This document shows positions 35,348 to 43,756 of a stretch of 64,000 bases of DNA, piece by piece (position 1 is the stretch's first letter; the number at the start of each line of letters is the position of its first letter). The DNA lies in contig NZ_JABMEG010000002.1 in NCBI RefSeq assembly GCF_013179735.1, forward strand, positions 124,001-188,000. The letters are read 5' to 3'. The translations under genes were made by a program, and so were the position numbers. The notes beneath the pieces were generated by a model. It did no database searches. It had not been told where the DNA came from and saw only the letters and a list, made by a program, of their open reading frames with translations. The stretch comes from Permianibacter fluminis (GTDB lineage Bacteria; Pseudomonadota; Gammaproteobacteria; Enterobacterales; Permianibacteraceae).

Positions 35348-35609
35348 GGTGCAAAACTCCCAGAGCATTGATGGAGGACCGGATCAGTGGCCGGCGACAT
35401 GGCGCGCATGATAGCGGCCGCCTGCGCGTTTCGGCGAGTGCTGGCCAGCCACGCTGCGGATAATTTGCTGCTGCGCAGCATCGATGACAAGCATGTCAGT
35501 CGGATGAAAGCCGACGGTTCGATTTGCGCTGGCTGCCGGTATCACGGCACAATCATCGGACCAGCAGACACATGCGCGGCCGACACCGCGCCAGCCATGG
35601 AGCAAGGGA

Positions 35610-36356
35610 ATGGGCACTCGGGTAGCACTGGTCACCGGCGGAACCGGCGGTTTGGGAACAGCAATTTGCCAGCGTCTGGCAGCATCCGGCTACAAAGTGG
35701 CGGCCGGCTATAACAGCGGCGGCGACCACGACAAGGCCAAGGCCTGGCAGGCGGAGCAGAAAGCCGCCGGTTTTGATATCCAGATTGCCTTCGGCGATGT
35801 CCGTGATTTCGATTCCTGTGGTCGCTGTGTCGAAGAGGTGCAAGGTCAGCTCGGACCGATTGAGGTCTTGATCAACAACGCCGGCATCACTCGTGACAGC
35901 ACCTTGCGCAAGATGACCAAGGAGCAGTGGGACGCCGTGCTGGTGTCCAATCTGGATTCGGTTTTCAACATGACCCGCCATGTCATCAATGGCATGGTGG
36001 ATCGCGGCTTTGGTCGTATCGTCAACGTTTCTTCTGTCAACGCCCAGAAAGGCCAACTCGGCCAAACCAATTACGCGGCCGCCAAGTCCGGCATTCACGG
36101 CTTCACCAAAGCGCTGGCCCAGGAAGTGGCGCGCAAAGGCGTCACGGTCAATACCGTATCGCCGGGCTATATTGCTACCAAAATGGTGATGGCGGTGGCG
36201 CAAGAGATTCGCGACGAAATCATTCGCGGCATTCCGGTCGGTCGATTGGGGACACCAGAGGAAGTGGCTGCCGCCGTGGCCTTTCTGATTTCGGAAGAGT
36301 CAGGCTTTATCACCGGCGCCAATCTGTCGCTCAATGGTGGTCAGCACATGTTTTAA
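35610..36356 (+). CDS. phaB: Acetoacetyl-CoA reductase, PhaB-like SDR
   Basis: Short-chain dehydrogenase of 248 residues. It has the cofactor loop 'TGGTGGLG' (9-16), 'NNAGITRD' and the catalytic Ser142, Tyr155 and Lys159 ('TNYAAAKSG'). The stretch 'GRIVNVSSVNAQKGQLGQTN' and the end 'SEESGFITGANLSLNGGQHM' are characteristic of PhaB, which makes (R)-3-hydroxybutyryl-CoA for polyhydroxyalkanoate synthesis, rather than FabG. No PHA synthase or thiolase gene is in the window, so a general beta-ketoacyl reductase role remains possible. The ATG has AAGGG directly upstream. An OmpA gene follows 67 bases later with its own ribosome site. Confidence 0.88.
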   Translation: MGTRVALVTGGTGGLGTAICQRLAASGYKVAAGYNSGGDHDKAKAWQAEQKAAGFDIQIAFGDVRDFDSCGRCVEEVQGQLGPIEVLINNAGITRDSTLRKMTKEQWDAVLVSNLDSVFNMTRHVINGMVDRGFGRIVNVSSVNAQKGQLGQTNYAAAKSGIHGFTKALAQEVARKGVTVNTVSPGYIATKMVMAVAQEIRDEIIRGIPVGRLGTPEEVAAAVAFLISEESGFITGANLSLNGGQHMF

Positions 36357-36423
36357 CCGTCAGTCTGGCGCATGGCAGGCTGACATCAGCGGCAAGAAGA
36401 ACGAAGCAAAAAGGAGAAGGGAA

Positions 36424-37500
36424 ATGCGCTTCAAACTTGGACTGTTGGCAGGGGCAATGTTGACATTGGCGGGTGCGGCATCCGCCAATGATGGGAGCTG
36501 GGAGCCGACTATCGGTTTTGGTTGGCAGTTGCCAGATGAAGATCGTGGCCTGGAAAATGACTCTGAGATGAAATATCTCGGAGTTGGTTACTATGTTACC
36601 GACGAAGTGATGCTTGAACTGTACGCTGCTGATCACGATGCAAAGTCGGACCCCGCAGGGATCAATGTTGATAGTTCTCAGCAGGGCTTCAAGGCGCTGT
36701 ATCACTTTGAAACGAACCGCCCCGGCATCATTCCGTATATTGCGCTTGGCTTGAATGAAATCAGCTTCAAACCTGATGGTGGTGACAAGGAAAGTGAAAC
36801 CGGTGTCATGGTTGGCCTTGGCTTGAAGACCTATTTCACTGAGCGTTTGAGCCTGCGCTTTGAACTCAACAATACCCGTTACGAAGATAGCAAAGACCAC
36901 GACAGCCAGATGTGGCTAGGTCTGAGCTATATGTTTGGCGGCAACGATCACTCAGCTGCAGTGGAAGAGGAGCCGGCAATGGAAGCCGCACCGGCTCCAG
37001 CTCCTGCGCCCGCACCGGTCGTTCCGGCAGCGCCGAAAGACAGCGATGGCGACGGCGTTTATGACAATGCGGATCAGTGTCCGAACACCGCGGCCGGTCG
37101 CAAGGTTGACGAGAAAGGCTGCGAGAAGGTGCTGCGCGAGAAAGTCAGCATCAAGATGAACGTGCTGTTTGACGTCAACAAGGCGGATATCAAGGCGGTG
37201 TCAGCTGCAGAAATCAAACGGGTTGCGGATTTCATGGCCGAGTATCCGACCACCAAGGTCGTGATCGAAGGTCACACCGATTCGGTAGGTAGCAATGAGA
37301 TCAACAAATCGTTGTCCGAGCGTCGCGCCAAAGCGGTAGCTGACTCACTGGTTCGTGATTACGGCATTGATGCCAGCCGGGTCAGTTCGGTCGGTTACGG
37401 TGAAGAGCGTCCGCTTGGCGACAACGCGACTGCTGAAGGCCGTAGCCAGAATCGCCGCGTGACTGCGGAAATTGAAGAAACGGTGGTTGTTAAGCAGTAA
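36424..37500 (+). CDS. OmpA family outer-membrane protein
   Basis: A 358-residue OmpA/OprF-like protein. AAGGAGAAGGG precedes the ATG and a signal peptide ends 'AGAASAN'. An eight-strand barrel spans about 22-175, then a Pro/Ala hinge ('EAAPAPAPAPAPVVPAAP') and a thrombospondin type 3-like calcium repeat 'DSDGDGVYDNADQCPNT'. The C-terminal peptidoglycan-binding domain has 'MNVLFDVNKADIK', 'VVIEGHTDSVGSNEINKSLS' and 'RSQNRRVTAEI', including the Asp and Arg that hold diaminopimelate. Codon use is less GC-rich and more regular than in its neighbours, which suggests high expression. A strong terminator follows. Confidence 0.93.
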   Translation: MRFKLGLLAGAMLTLAGAASANDGSWEPTIGFGWQLPDEDRGLENDSEMKYLGVGYYVTDEVMLELYAADHDAKSDPAGINVDSSQQGFKALYHFETNRPGIIPYIALGLNEISFKPDGGDKESETGVMVGLGLKTYFTERLSLRFELNNTRYEDSKDHDSQMWLGLSYMFGGNDHSAAVEEEPAMEAAPAPAPAPAPVVPAAPKDSDGDGVYDNADQCPNTAAGRKVDEKGCEKVLREKVSIKMNVLFDVNKADIKAVSAAEIKRVADFMAEYPTTKVVIEGHTDSVGSNEINKSLSERRAKAVADSLVRDYGIDASRVSSVGYGEERPLGDNATAEGRSQNRRVTAEIEETVVVKQ

Positions 37501-37508
37501 TCAAGACA

Positions 37509-37530
37509 ATGGCAGCGCTTGCGCTGCCAT
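37509..37530 (+). other. Perfect hairpin after ompA-like gene
   Basis: ATGGCAGCGC-TT-GCGCTGCCAT immediately follows the stop codon. There is no T-run, so it more likely protects the 3' end of the abundant mRNA than terminates it. Confidence 0.5.
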
Positions 37531-37540
37531 CCGTTGACAA

Positions 37541-37577
37541 CAAAACGCCGAAGTGGAAGCCCTTCGGCGTTTTGTTT
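37541..37577. terminator. Bidirectional intrinsic terminator
   Basis: Stem CAAAACGCCGAAG/CTTCGGCGTTTTG with a loop of about 8 bases and flanking A and T runs. A further hairpin TACGGCTCC-TAA-GGAGCCGTA follows at 37578-37598. They separate the OmpA gene from the convergent acyltransferase gene. Confidence 0.88.
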
Positions 37578-37632
37578 TACGGCTCCTAAGGAGCCGTAAG
37601 GCGGGCACTATTTTCGGCTTTGCCGGCGCTGC

Positions 37633-38418
37633 TCAGGCAGCGCGGCGAAAAGAGTAGGCCTTGTCGTAATCGCTGCGGATTTTTGCCGCCAGCCCGTGAT
37701 ACAGCGGCCGCACCAGCAGGTGCAATGAACGTATGGTCACTGACACGCTCATCATCGACGGTACCCGTTGGCCACGGTGCTCAATCGGCGCGCCGATCGG
37801 TTCCAGCCGGACACCGAGTCGACGGAAGTGCTGGGCCAGCCACGGCTCGGTCAGCATGAACAGGGTATCAATGCCGTGGATTTGTGCGGCCTCCAGCATG
37901 CCGAGATAGAGCCCGACCGGAATGTACGGGAAGCGGGGACGGCGCAGATTGCCGTAATCTTCATCGCTGATCGCCACCGGTTTGCGCTGCTCACCGGTGC
38001 GGCGGCGGAAACGACCATCGACGGCCAGACGAGAAACTTCGGCAATGCTGTCGCGCGCCAAGCCCAGATTTTCCATCAGCCGTTCATCCAGCGTGTGGGC
38101 GCACGCTTCCTCAAACGGTAGCGGATTGCTGGGGAAGTTTTCGTGGCAGCGGATTAATCGGACACAGCCGACGTATTCATTGAGATTGCGGCTGCGCAGC
38201 AGGATGTGCAGGGACTGCGGGTCGTAGCTGTCGGCCTCCATGCCGTCATCGCGGACCGGCTCCCAACCCAGTTCTTCGCAGTAAACACGATGGCGTACGC
38301 GATAGACTTCCTGGCGTAACTCATCAGTGGTGGCGGGCAGGATTTCAAAAAACTGATCGAAGTTTTGTTTCAGCTGCAAGAACTCGCGCGCGAGTATCAA
38401 CGACTGCATCAACGACAT
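37633..38418 (-). CDS. PEP-CTERM/exosortase system-associated acyltransferase
   Basis: GNAT-fold protein of 261 residues of the FeeM/N-acyl amino acid synthase type (TIGR03694-like). Marks are 'VYRVRHRVYCEELGWEP', 'EADSYDPQSLHILLRS', 'EVSRLAVDGRFRRR' and 'GLYLGMLEAAQIHGIDTLFMLTEPWLAQHF'. Such proteins link acyl-ACP to a small acceptor and usually lie in exosortase clusters. No exosortase or PEP-CTERM gene is seen in this window, so it is an orphan copy here. The start ATG has GGAGAGG upstream; a longer frame to the left lacks support. It transcribes leftward, facing the OmpA gene. Confidence 0.85.
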   Translation of the reverse strand: MSLMQSLILAREFLQLKQNFDQFFEILPATTDELRQEVYRVRHRVYCEELGWEPVRDDGMEADSYDPQSLHILLRSRNLNEYVGCVRLIRCHENFPSNPLPFEEACAHTLDERLMENLGLARDSIAEVSRLAVDGRFRRRTGEQRKPVAISDEDYGNLRRPRFPYIPVGLYLGMLEAAQIHGIDTLFMLTEPWLAQHFRRLGVRLEPIGAPIEHRGQRVPSMMSVSVTIRSLHLLVRPLYHGLAAKIRSDYDKAYSFRRAA

Positions 38419-38595
38419 GGTGCCTCTCCGTGGTACCAGAACCGATAACCCACTTGGCAAATCGCGCCGCAAGGGCCGTTTGCCTCTATCCAGTTTGGTC
38501 GGTCGTTGCGGTCCCCGCAAGCAGGCAAGACTCAGCGTTTTAAGCCGGCAGTTCTTTGCAACGGCAATGTATAAGCAGCCATCCGTTGGCAGCGG

Positions 38596-38877
38596 TCAAT
38601 CGCCGCTACCGCCATCACTGCTACCGTCACAGCCACCATCGCTACTGCTGTCACTGCAGAGGTGATTGCTGTTTTGACTGCAGGATGAATTCGTACTGCC
38701 GTCGTAGCTGCTGGCAAAGCCAGTGCCAGCGGCCGTCCCCACTCCGTCCGCGCCGTCGGCGCGGGGACGTCTGCCTTGGCCAGGCTTTTGCCCGGGCGTG
38801 CTGCCAGCATTACGAAAAAACAATAACGTGCCGACGATGAACAGCAGGATGAGCACAAACACCAGCACCACGGACAT
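38596..38877 (-). CDS. Small membrane protein with Ser/Gly/Cys-rich tail
   Basis: Protein of 93 residues: one N-terminal membrane helix ('VLVFVLILLFIVGTLLFF'), a basic Gly/Pro stretch, then a low-complexity tail rich in Ser, Asp, Gly and Cys ('CSDSSSDGGCDGSSDGGSGD'). Such tails occur in small bacterial membrane proteins of unknown function. GAGGAAGG precedes the ATG at 8 bases. It starts 17 bases after the M14 peptidase stop codon, so it is almost surely in the same transcript. No function can be assigned. Confidence 0.68.
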   Translation of the reverse strand: MSVVLVFVLILLFIVGTLLFFRNAGSTPGQKPGQGRRPRADGADGVGTAAGTGFASSYDGSTNSSCSQNSNHLCSDSSSDGGCDGSSDGGSGD

Positions 38878-38894
38878 AAGCCTTCCTCGCGGCG

Positions 38895-40796
38895 TCAGCG
38901 TTCGACTGCCACCGGATACAGCAGATACTCCGGATCGGCATAGCCGGAGCGTTGATAAAACCAGCGCAGCCTGGCTTCCGGATCCTTGGCGAAATTTTCG
39001 TCCTGCAGCGCCTTGTTGAAGGCTTCCTGCAAGGCCGGATTTTGCTGCAACATTTGCTGTGCCAGCGGTTCCACCACATAGCCCTCGATGTATTCGGTGG
39101 CGCTCAGAATTTCCAGGAAATAGCCCCAGCTGAACAGCGAATCTTCCGACTGCGGCTCCAGCAAGGCGACCACCAGCTCACCGAGTGGCTGATCGGTACT
39201 GACCCGTACCGAGCCGGCCGGAAACGTCCGTTCATGCGTCTCGATAACCGGCTGGCCGGAACTCACCAGTGCGCGCCCTTCGAAAGCTTTCGGCTGTTGC
39301 TTGGCATCCGGCAAGCGGTACCACTCCAGTTGCCGGGTTGTCGGCTGTTTGATTTCTTCCAGCTGAATGCCATGGCGACGCAGCACGGCAATGGCGTTGC
39401 TCGCGGTGGCCGGAAGCCAATAGGCTTTGGGTCGGGTCACCAGCACGGATGGCTGTGACGGGATCACGTCCACGTCGAACTCTTGTGGCTGACCCAACCA
39501 ACGCACTTCCGTGTCACCGGAAATCGGCGATTGATAATTTTCGTGGGCGACGCCAGCAAATTTCATTTTGTAGCTGTTGGCGGTATCGGCGGTCGGCACA
39601 AACCCCAAGGTTTCCGCGCGCTGCTGACGATCGGCGGCAATCGCGGTACGCAGACTGGCGACATTCTTGCCGGCGAGCTCGAGCGTTGCAGCCATCAACA
39701 CATAGGTGCCAAGCACGCGCTGCTTGTACGGTTTCAGCGAGTGGTTCTCCACCAGCATCGCCGGCAGGTGGCGCAGATCACCGTAGCCTTGCGAAAAACG
39801 CGGCGATGCCTGCCAATCGCTGATGCCCTGACTCAGATCCTTGTTGGCATTGGCGAAAATCAATGGCCCCGGAATATGGCCCTGCTTTTTCAGCGCCTTG
39901 TCCAATCCGGGCCGGTATTGCTCGCGCAGCCAGCGAGCAATGCGCGGGCTGTAGGCGTTGCGATCATTGGAACCAAACGTGATGTCGTATTGGTAATCGA
40001 TGCCGTCAGTGACATGCAGGTCCAGATACAGCTCGGGATCAAGCCGCTGCAGCAGCCGCAGCATCGCCTGCATTTCCGGCGACTCGGCCTTCATGTAATC
40101 GCGATTCAGATTCAGATTCTGCGCGGTGGTGCGCCAGCCCATCTGCTCGGGGCCGCGCTGGTTGACACGCTGATTGCTCGGTCGGCCGTCGCTGCTGCCG
40201 CCGCGGCGTTCGTGACCATCAACGTTGAACACCGGGACGAAATACAGATCGGCGTTATCGATCAGTTGCAGTTGCTTGCCGAGTGCGAAATCGCGCAGCA
40301 GCATCAAGCCGGCATCTTTGCCATCAATCTCACCGGCGTGAATGCCGGCCTGCATCAAGACCCGCGCCGCCGGGGATTTGAGCCGGCGATTCAGCAGTGG
40401 CTCCGGATTCTTGCTGGCAATCACCAGCACCAGCGGTCTGCCTTCGGCGCTGCGGCCGAATTCCTGCAGCTGAATTAGCTCGCTCTGCAGATCGAGTCGG
40501 CGCAAAAACGTCAGCGTGTCGTCGTAATTTGGTGTGCCGACAAACTGGCTCTGTTCGATCGGCGTCAGCCACTCCGCCGGAATGTTTTTCAGCAGCTCTT
40601 CGCTGGCGCCTGACCACGGCAGTGCGGGCGGCAATGGTGCTTGCAGAGTCGGAGCAGCTGACGCGCTGGCGCGGCCAGTTTCGGTGACGCCGTCAACCAT
40701 CGCTTCATCGGCTTGTGCCAGTTGGCCGCCAATCGTGCCGGCGAGCAGGGCGGTCGACAGCGTAGTCGACAAAAAAAACAGCGGTGTGCGTTTCAT
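38895..40796 (-). CDS. M14 family zinc metallocarboxypeptidase (exported)
   Basis: Secreted or periplasmic peptidase of 633 residues. The signal peptide is 'LFFLSTTLSTALLAGTIGG' to about residue 29. The M14 zinc site is 'GIHAGEIDGKD' (His153, Glu156) with the third ligand in 'LYLDLHVTDGIDYQ'; the catalytic Glu is in 'MLVENHSLKPYKQR'. The C-terminal half (about 400-633) is a beta-rich extension of the type seen in bacterial M14 proteins annotated as peptidases of unknown specificity. It is followed closely by a small membrane protein gene. The region upstream holds two palindrome pairs rather than another gene. Confidence 0.88.
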   Translation of the reverse strand: MKRTPLFFLSTTLSTALLAGTIGGQLAQADEAMVDGVTETGRASASAAPTLQAPLPPALPWSGASEELLKNIPAEWLTPIEQSQFVGTPNYDDTLTFLRRLDLQSELIQLQEFGRSAEGRPLVLVIASKNPEPLLNRRLKSPAARVLMQAGIHAGEIDGKDAGLMLLRDFALGKQLQLIDNADLYFVPVFNVDGHERRGGSSDGRPSNQRVNQRGPEQMGWRTTAQNLNLNRDYMKAESPEMQAMLRLLQRLDPELYLDLHVTDGIDYQYDITFGSNDRNAYSPRIARWLREQYRPGLDKALKKQGHIPGPLIFANANKDLSQGISDWQASPRFSQGYGDLRHLPAMLVENHSLKPYKQRVLGTYVLMAATLELAGKNVASLRTAIAADRQQRAETLGFVPTADTANSYKMKFAGVAHENYQSPISGDTEVRWLGQPQEFDVDVIPSQPSVLVTRPKAYWLPATASNAIAVLRRHGIQLEEIKQPTTRQLEWYRLPDAKQQPKAFEGRALVSSGQPVIETHERTFPAGSVRVSTDQPLGELVVALLEPQSEDSLFSWGYFLEILSATEYIEGYVVEPLAQQMLQQNPALQEAFNKALQDENFAKDPEARLRWFYQRSGYADPEYLLYPVAVER

Positions 40797-40833
40797 TGTT
40801 CTATCGGTCCTGACAGGTCCACTGGTTGCCCGA

Positions 40834-40896
40834 GTGGGAGCGGCTTCAGCCGCGATGTTTTTGACAGTTTAAAAAATCACGGCTGAAGCCGCTCAC
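40834..40896. repeat. REPIN-like inverted pair 1 (GAGCGGCTTCAGCCGCGA type)
   Basis: GGAGCGGCTTCAGCCGCGAT and ATCACGGCTGAAGCCGCTCAC form an imperfect inverted pair; each arm is itself palindromic (GCGGCTTCAGCCGC). The layout is that of a REP doublet/REPIN. Confidence 0.8.
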
Positions 40897-40916
40897 ACTG
40901 AGTGCATTTCTTGTTG

Positions 40917-40975
40917 TAGGAGCGACCTTGGTCGCGAAGATTCTTTACAAACAATCGCGACCAAGGTCGCTCCTA
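40917..40975. repeat. REPIN-like inverted pair 2 (TAGGAGCGACCTTGGTCGCGA type)
   Basis: The left arm (40917-40937) and right arm (40955-40975) are perfect 21-base reverse complements around an AT-rich spacer. Each arm contains the inner palindrome GCGACCTTGGTCGC. The sequence resembles the GGAGCGA..TCGCGA REP class known from pseudomonads. Confidence 0.85.
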
Positions 40976-40996
40976 TAAAATTCGGTTGGGCGATGG

Positions 40997-41701
40997 TCAG
41001 CCCGGTTCAAACTCCGGACACAGGGTATTGGCGTAACGCTCGAAAATCGCATCGAACTGTGCCAGCACCAGGTCCAGCCCGGCAATGTCATTTTGCCGCA
41101 GTAATTGCTGCAGCGCGCGGCGGGGAAACTCTGCCGGCAGGTGCCGGCTGACCGGGGCATAGCTCAGGTGCCAGGGCTCCGGGGCAATGCCGCCATTATC
41201 GTGCCGGTAAGGCCGGAAGAAGCCGTATCGGCTGGCATGCTGGCCGAGCCAATCATTCAGATCGCCGCAAGGCCCACCGGCGCAGAACTCGCTCGGCAGC
41301 AATTGCGGCCGGATGCCGCGCTGGATGGCGTCGCCATCGAACACGTCAATTTCGCTGCCCCAATGATGGCGGGAGAGACCCGGCAGCGCCGAATAGCGCA
41401 GCACCTTGTGCAGCCAATCGGCATCGCTGAAATCGGCGCGTTTGAGCGAGCGGCCTTCGTCATCGTGCACTGGCCGCAGGCCGTTGAATTTCTCGTTCCA
41501 GATCAATTGCTGGCGGGCGAAGTCGCGGAAGGTGCTGACCGGCAGCAAACAGACGCCGTCACGCTGCGCAGCTTCGACCATCGCCTGCCAGCTGCTGATC
41601 GCATCGCGGTGCAGCCGCCATGACTTGCCGGTGCCGATACGGGTATCGGTCCAGTTGTCGAGATGGGTGTCGGTCAGGCCAAACAGTTGATCGGGGGTCA
41701 T
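40997..41701 (-). CDS. M15 family peptidase (VanY-type D-alanyl-D-alanine carboxypeptidase-like)
   Basis: Zinc peptidase of 234 residues. The M15B pattern is complete: 'PVSTFRDFARQQLIWNEKFNG', the zinc site 'GLSRHHWGSEIDVFD' and the third ligand in 'EPWHLSYAP'. These enzymes trim D-Ala from peptidoglycan stem peptides or from D-Ala-D-Ala dipeptides. I see no signal peptide, so it may act on cytoplasmic muropeptides, consistent with an AmpG-like importer elsewhere in the window. Transcription is leftward and the gene stands between two repeat-rich gaps. Confidence 0.88.
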   Translation of the reverse strand: MTPDQLFGLTDTHLDNWTDTRIGTGKSWRLHRDAISSWQAMVEAAQRDGVCLLPVSTFRDFARQQLIWNEKFNGLRPVHDDEGRSLKRADFSDADWLHKVLRYSALPGLSRHHWGSEIDVFDGDAIQRGIRPQLLPSEFCAGGPCGDLNDWLGQHASRYGFFRPYRHDNGGIAPEPWHLSYAPVSRHLPAEFPRRALQQLLRQNDIAGLDLVLAQFDAIFERYANTLCPEFEPG

Positions 41702-41763
41702 GGTGACTCGGGTGCGTGTTTCGATAGCGTATGGCGTAATTCGCGCGAGCTTAGCGCTCTCGC

Positions 41764-41878
41764 AACCACCCCCAGCCCCTCCTTGAAAAGGAGGGGGATC
41801 AAAAACGGCCTTCAGCGCGTTCCGGGAAAGGCTTCGAATCCATTCCCCTCCTTATCAAGGAGGGGCTAGGGGTGGTTA
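41764..41878. repeat. MITE-like element with 23-bp terminal inverted repeats
   Basis: About 115 bp bounded by AACCACCCCCAGCCCCTCCTTGA and its reverse complement (22 of 23 match). Each end also forms its own stem (CCCCTCCTT..AAGGAGGGG). No coding capacity and no clear target-site duplication. It fills the gap between the M15 peptidase and dapE. Confidence 0.8.
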
Positions 41879-41930
41879 ATGCGACGAAGCTCGATAATCA
41901 AATTACGCAGCGAACAACGCCTTGCGTGGT

Positions 41931-43064
41931 TCACAGCAGCATCTTTTCAAGAATACGCTCATACAACGCCACCAACTTTACCAACTCATCGGTGCTGACG
42001 CACTCGTTGACCTGGTGAATGGTGCGGTTGCAAGGGCCGAGTTCCAGTACCTGGGCGCCGGTCTTGGCGATGAAGCGGCCATCGGAGGTGCCGCCGGTGG
42101 TCGAGGCATCGGTTTCGATGCCGCAGAGTTCGCGTATCGCCTCGCGGGTGGCGTCGAGCAGCGGTCCGGCTTCTGTCAGGAACGGTTCGCCGGACAGCAT
42201 CCAGTCCACCTCATCGACCAGCCGGTGCCGGTGGCAAAGATGCTGCACTTTTTCCTTGATGCCGGCCGCGGTCTGTTCGGTGCTGTAGCGCAGATTGAAT
42301 TCAACAAACAATTCGCCGGGCACGACGTTGTTGGCGTGACCGGCCTGCACCCGGGTGATCTGCAGCGAAGTTGGCGGGAAATGGGCATTGCCCTGATCCC
42401 ATTTGACCTGCGCCAGCTCATTCAGCGCCGGCAGCGCCTTGTGAATGGCGTTGTCAGCACGCTGCGGGTAGGCGACATGGCCTTGCTTGCCGTGGATATT
42501 GATGCGGCCGGTAATCGAACCGCGCCGGCCAATCTTGATCACATCGCCGAGGGTTTCACTGCTCGACGGCTCGCCGACAATGCACCAATCCAGCTTTTCG
42601 CCGCGTTGCATCAGCGCCTCGACCACCTTGATGGTGCCGTTGACGAATTTGTCTTCTTCATCGCTGGTGATGAGAAACGCTATGCGGCCTTTCGGGTTCG
42701 GGTGCTTGGCCAGAAATTGTTCGGTCGCAATCACCATCGCCGCCAGCGAGCCTTTCATGTCTGCAGCGCCGCGACCATACAGATAACCGTCGCGATAGCT
42801 TGGCTCGAACGGTGGCGTCGTCCACTTCTCGGCCGGGCCCGGCGGCACCACATCGGTATGACCGGCAAAGACAAACAGCGGGCCTTCACTGCCACGCACC
42901 GACCAGAGATTGTGGGTGTCGATAAAAAACATCGACTCGTTGACAAAGCCGAGTTGGGCGAGCCGCTCATCGAGCAATTGCTGGCAGCCGGCGTCTTCGG
43001 GGGAAACCGAAGGCCGGGCGATCAGTTGTTCGGTCAGCGTGAGAACTGATGGTTTGTCATGCAT
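41931..43064 (-). CDS. dapE: Succinyl-diaminopimelate desuccinylase
   Basis: M20 family di-zinc hydrolase of 377 residues that releases LL-diaminopimelate and succinate, in lysine and peptidoglycan-precursor synthesis. Visible marks are '[18 protein letters not shown]', the zinc site '[14 protein letters not shown]', '[18 protein letters not shown]', '[13 protein letters not shown]', '[21 protein letters not shown]' and '[20 protein letters not shown]'. Length matches the family. The start codon abuts the stop of the upstream 110-residue protein (TAAATG), indicating one operon with the ArsC-like gene. Confidence 0.96.
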   Translation of the reverse strand: MHDKPSVLTLTEQLIARPSVSPEDAGCQQLLDERLAQLGFVNESMFFIDTHNLWSVRGSEGPLFVFAGHTDVVPPGPAEKWTTPPFEPSYRDGYLYGRGAADMKGSLAAMVIATEQFLAKHPNPKGRIAFLITSDEEDKFVNGTIKVVEALMQRGEKLDWCIVGEPSSSETLGDVIKIGRRGSITGRINIHGKQGHVAYPQRADNAIHKALPALNELAQVKWDQGNAHFPPTSLQITRVQAGHANNVVPGELFVEFNLRYSTEQTAAGIKEKVQHLCHRHRLVDEVDWMLSGEPFLTEAGPLLDATREAIRELCGIETDASTTGGTSDGRFIAKTGAQVLELGPCNRTIHQVNECVSTDELVKLVALYERILEKMLL

Positions 43065-43397
43065 TTAACTTGCGAACCCTTTATCAAGCAAACGCACTTC
43101 GTGCGCCAGACAAATGCCATTACCGCCTTCGATCGGGCGGACACCGTACAGCGTACCGGAATCGGTGTGTTCGGCCTGAATCACCACCACCAATTGCTCA
43201 ATGCCATCGACCACCCGCTGAACGCCACGACAGGGCAGCTCCATGTCGACCGGCGTGGCATTGCCTTCGACATAAAACACGGCGCGCCCTTCCGCGACAT
43301 CCTGCTCGGTGGCGACGCGGCCACTGATGTACGGCACCTTCGCCCAGTCCGCCAGCGGAATGGCAGCCCACAGCGTGGTCATGCTCAGCGAAGTCAT
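43065..43397 (-). CDS. Conserved hypothetical protein between arsC-like gene and dapE
   Basis: Soluble protein of 110 residues with no signal or helix of membrane type. It has 'WAKVPYISGRVATEQDVAEGRAVFYVEG' and a later 'LYGVRPIEGGNGICLAHEVRLLDKG'; I do not recognise the family. It lies 2 bases after the ArsC-like gene and its stop abuts the dapE start, so translation of the three is probably coupled. A second in-frame Met five residues in is an alternative start. Confidence 0.7.
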   Translation of the reverse strand: MTSLSMTTLWAAIPLADWAKVPYISGRVATEQDVAEGRAVFYVEGNATPVDMELPCRGVQRVVDGIEQLVVVIQAEHTDSGTLYGVRPIEGGNGICLAHEVRLLDKGFAS

Positions 43398-43399
43398 GT

Positions 43400-43744
43400 T
43401 CAGCTCAGTTCCGCTTTGTATTTGGCTTCATCAAAGCCGACCAGCAAAACGCCATCGCCTTCGATAACCGGACGCTTGATCAGGCTCAGATTGGCCAGCA
43501 TCAGCTTGATGGCCTTGGCCTCGGTGACATTTTCTCGATCGGCATCAGACAGCTTGCGCCAGGTCGTGCCTTTGGTATTCAGCAGCACTTCGTAACCGAC
43601 CTGCTTGACCCAGCGCTTCAGTGTCGCCGGTTCAAGTTCGGCTTTCTTGTAATCGTGAAATTCGTAGGCGACGCCGTGCTTGTCCAGCCAAGTAAAGGCC
43701 TTCTTCATCGTGTCGCAGGCTTTGATGCCGTAAATCGTGAGCAT
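43400..43744 (-). CDS. ArsC family reductase (YffB/Spx-like)
   Basis: Thioredoxin-fold protein of 114 residues. It has the single-Cys site 'GIKACDTMKKAFTWL' and 'KGTTWRKLSDADREN', then 'LIKRPVIEGDGVLLVGFDE', as in YffB. YffB sits directly upstream of dapE in E. coli, as here with one extra gene between. Members bind glutathione and may be thiol reductases; arsenate reduction is not demonstrated for this subgroup. Confidence 0.9.
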   Translation of the reverse strand: MLTIYGIKACDTMKKAFTWLDKHGVAYEFHDYKKAELEPATLKRWVKQVGYEVLLNTKGTTWRKLSDADRENVTEAKAIKLMLANLSLIKRPVIEGDGVLLVGFDEAKYKAELS

Positions 43745-43756
43745 GTTGCATCCATC

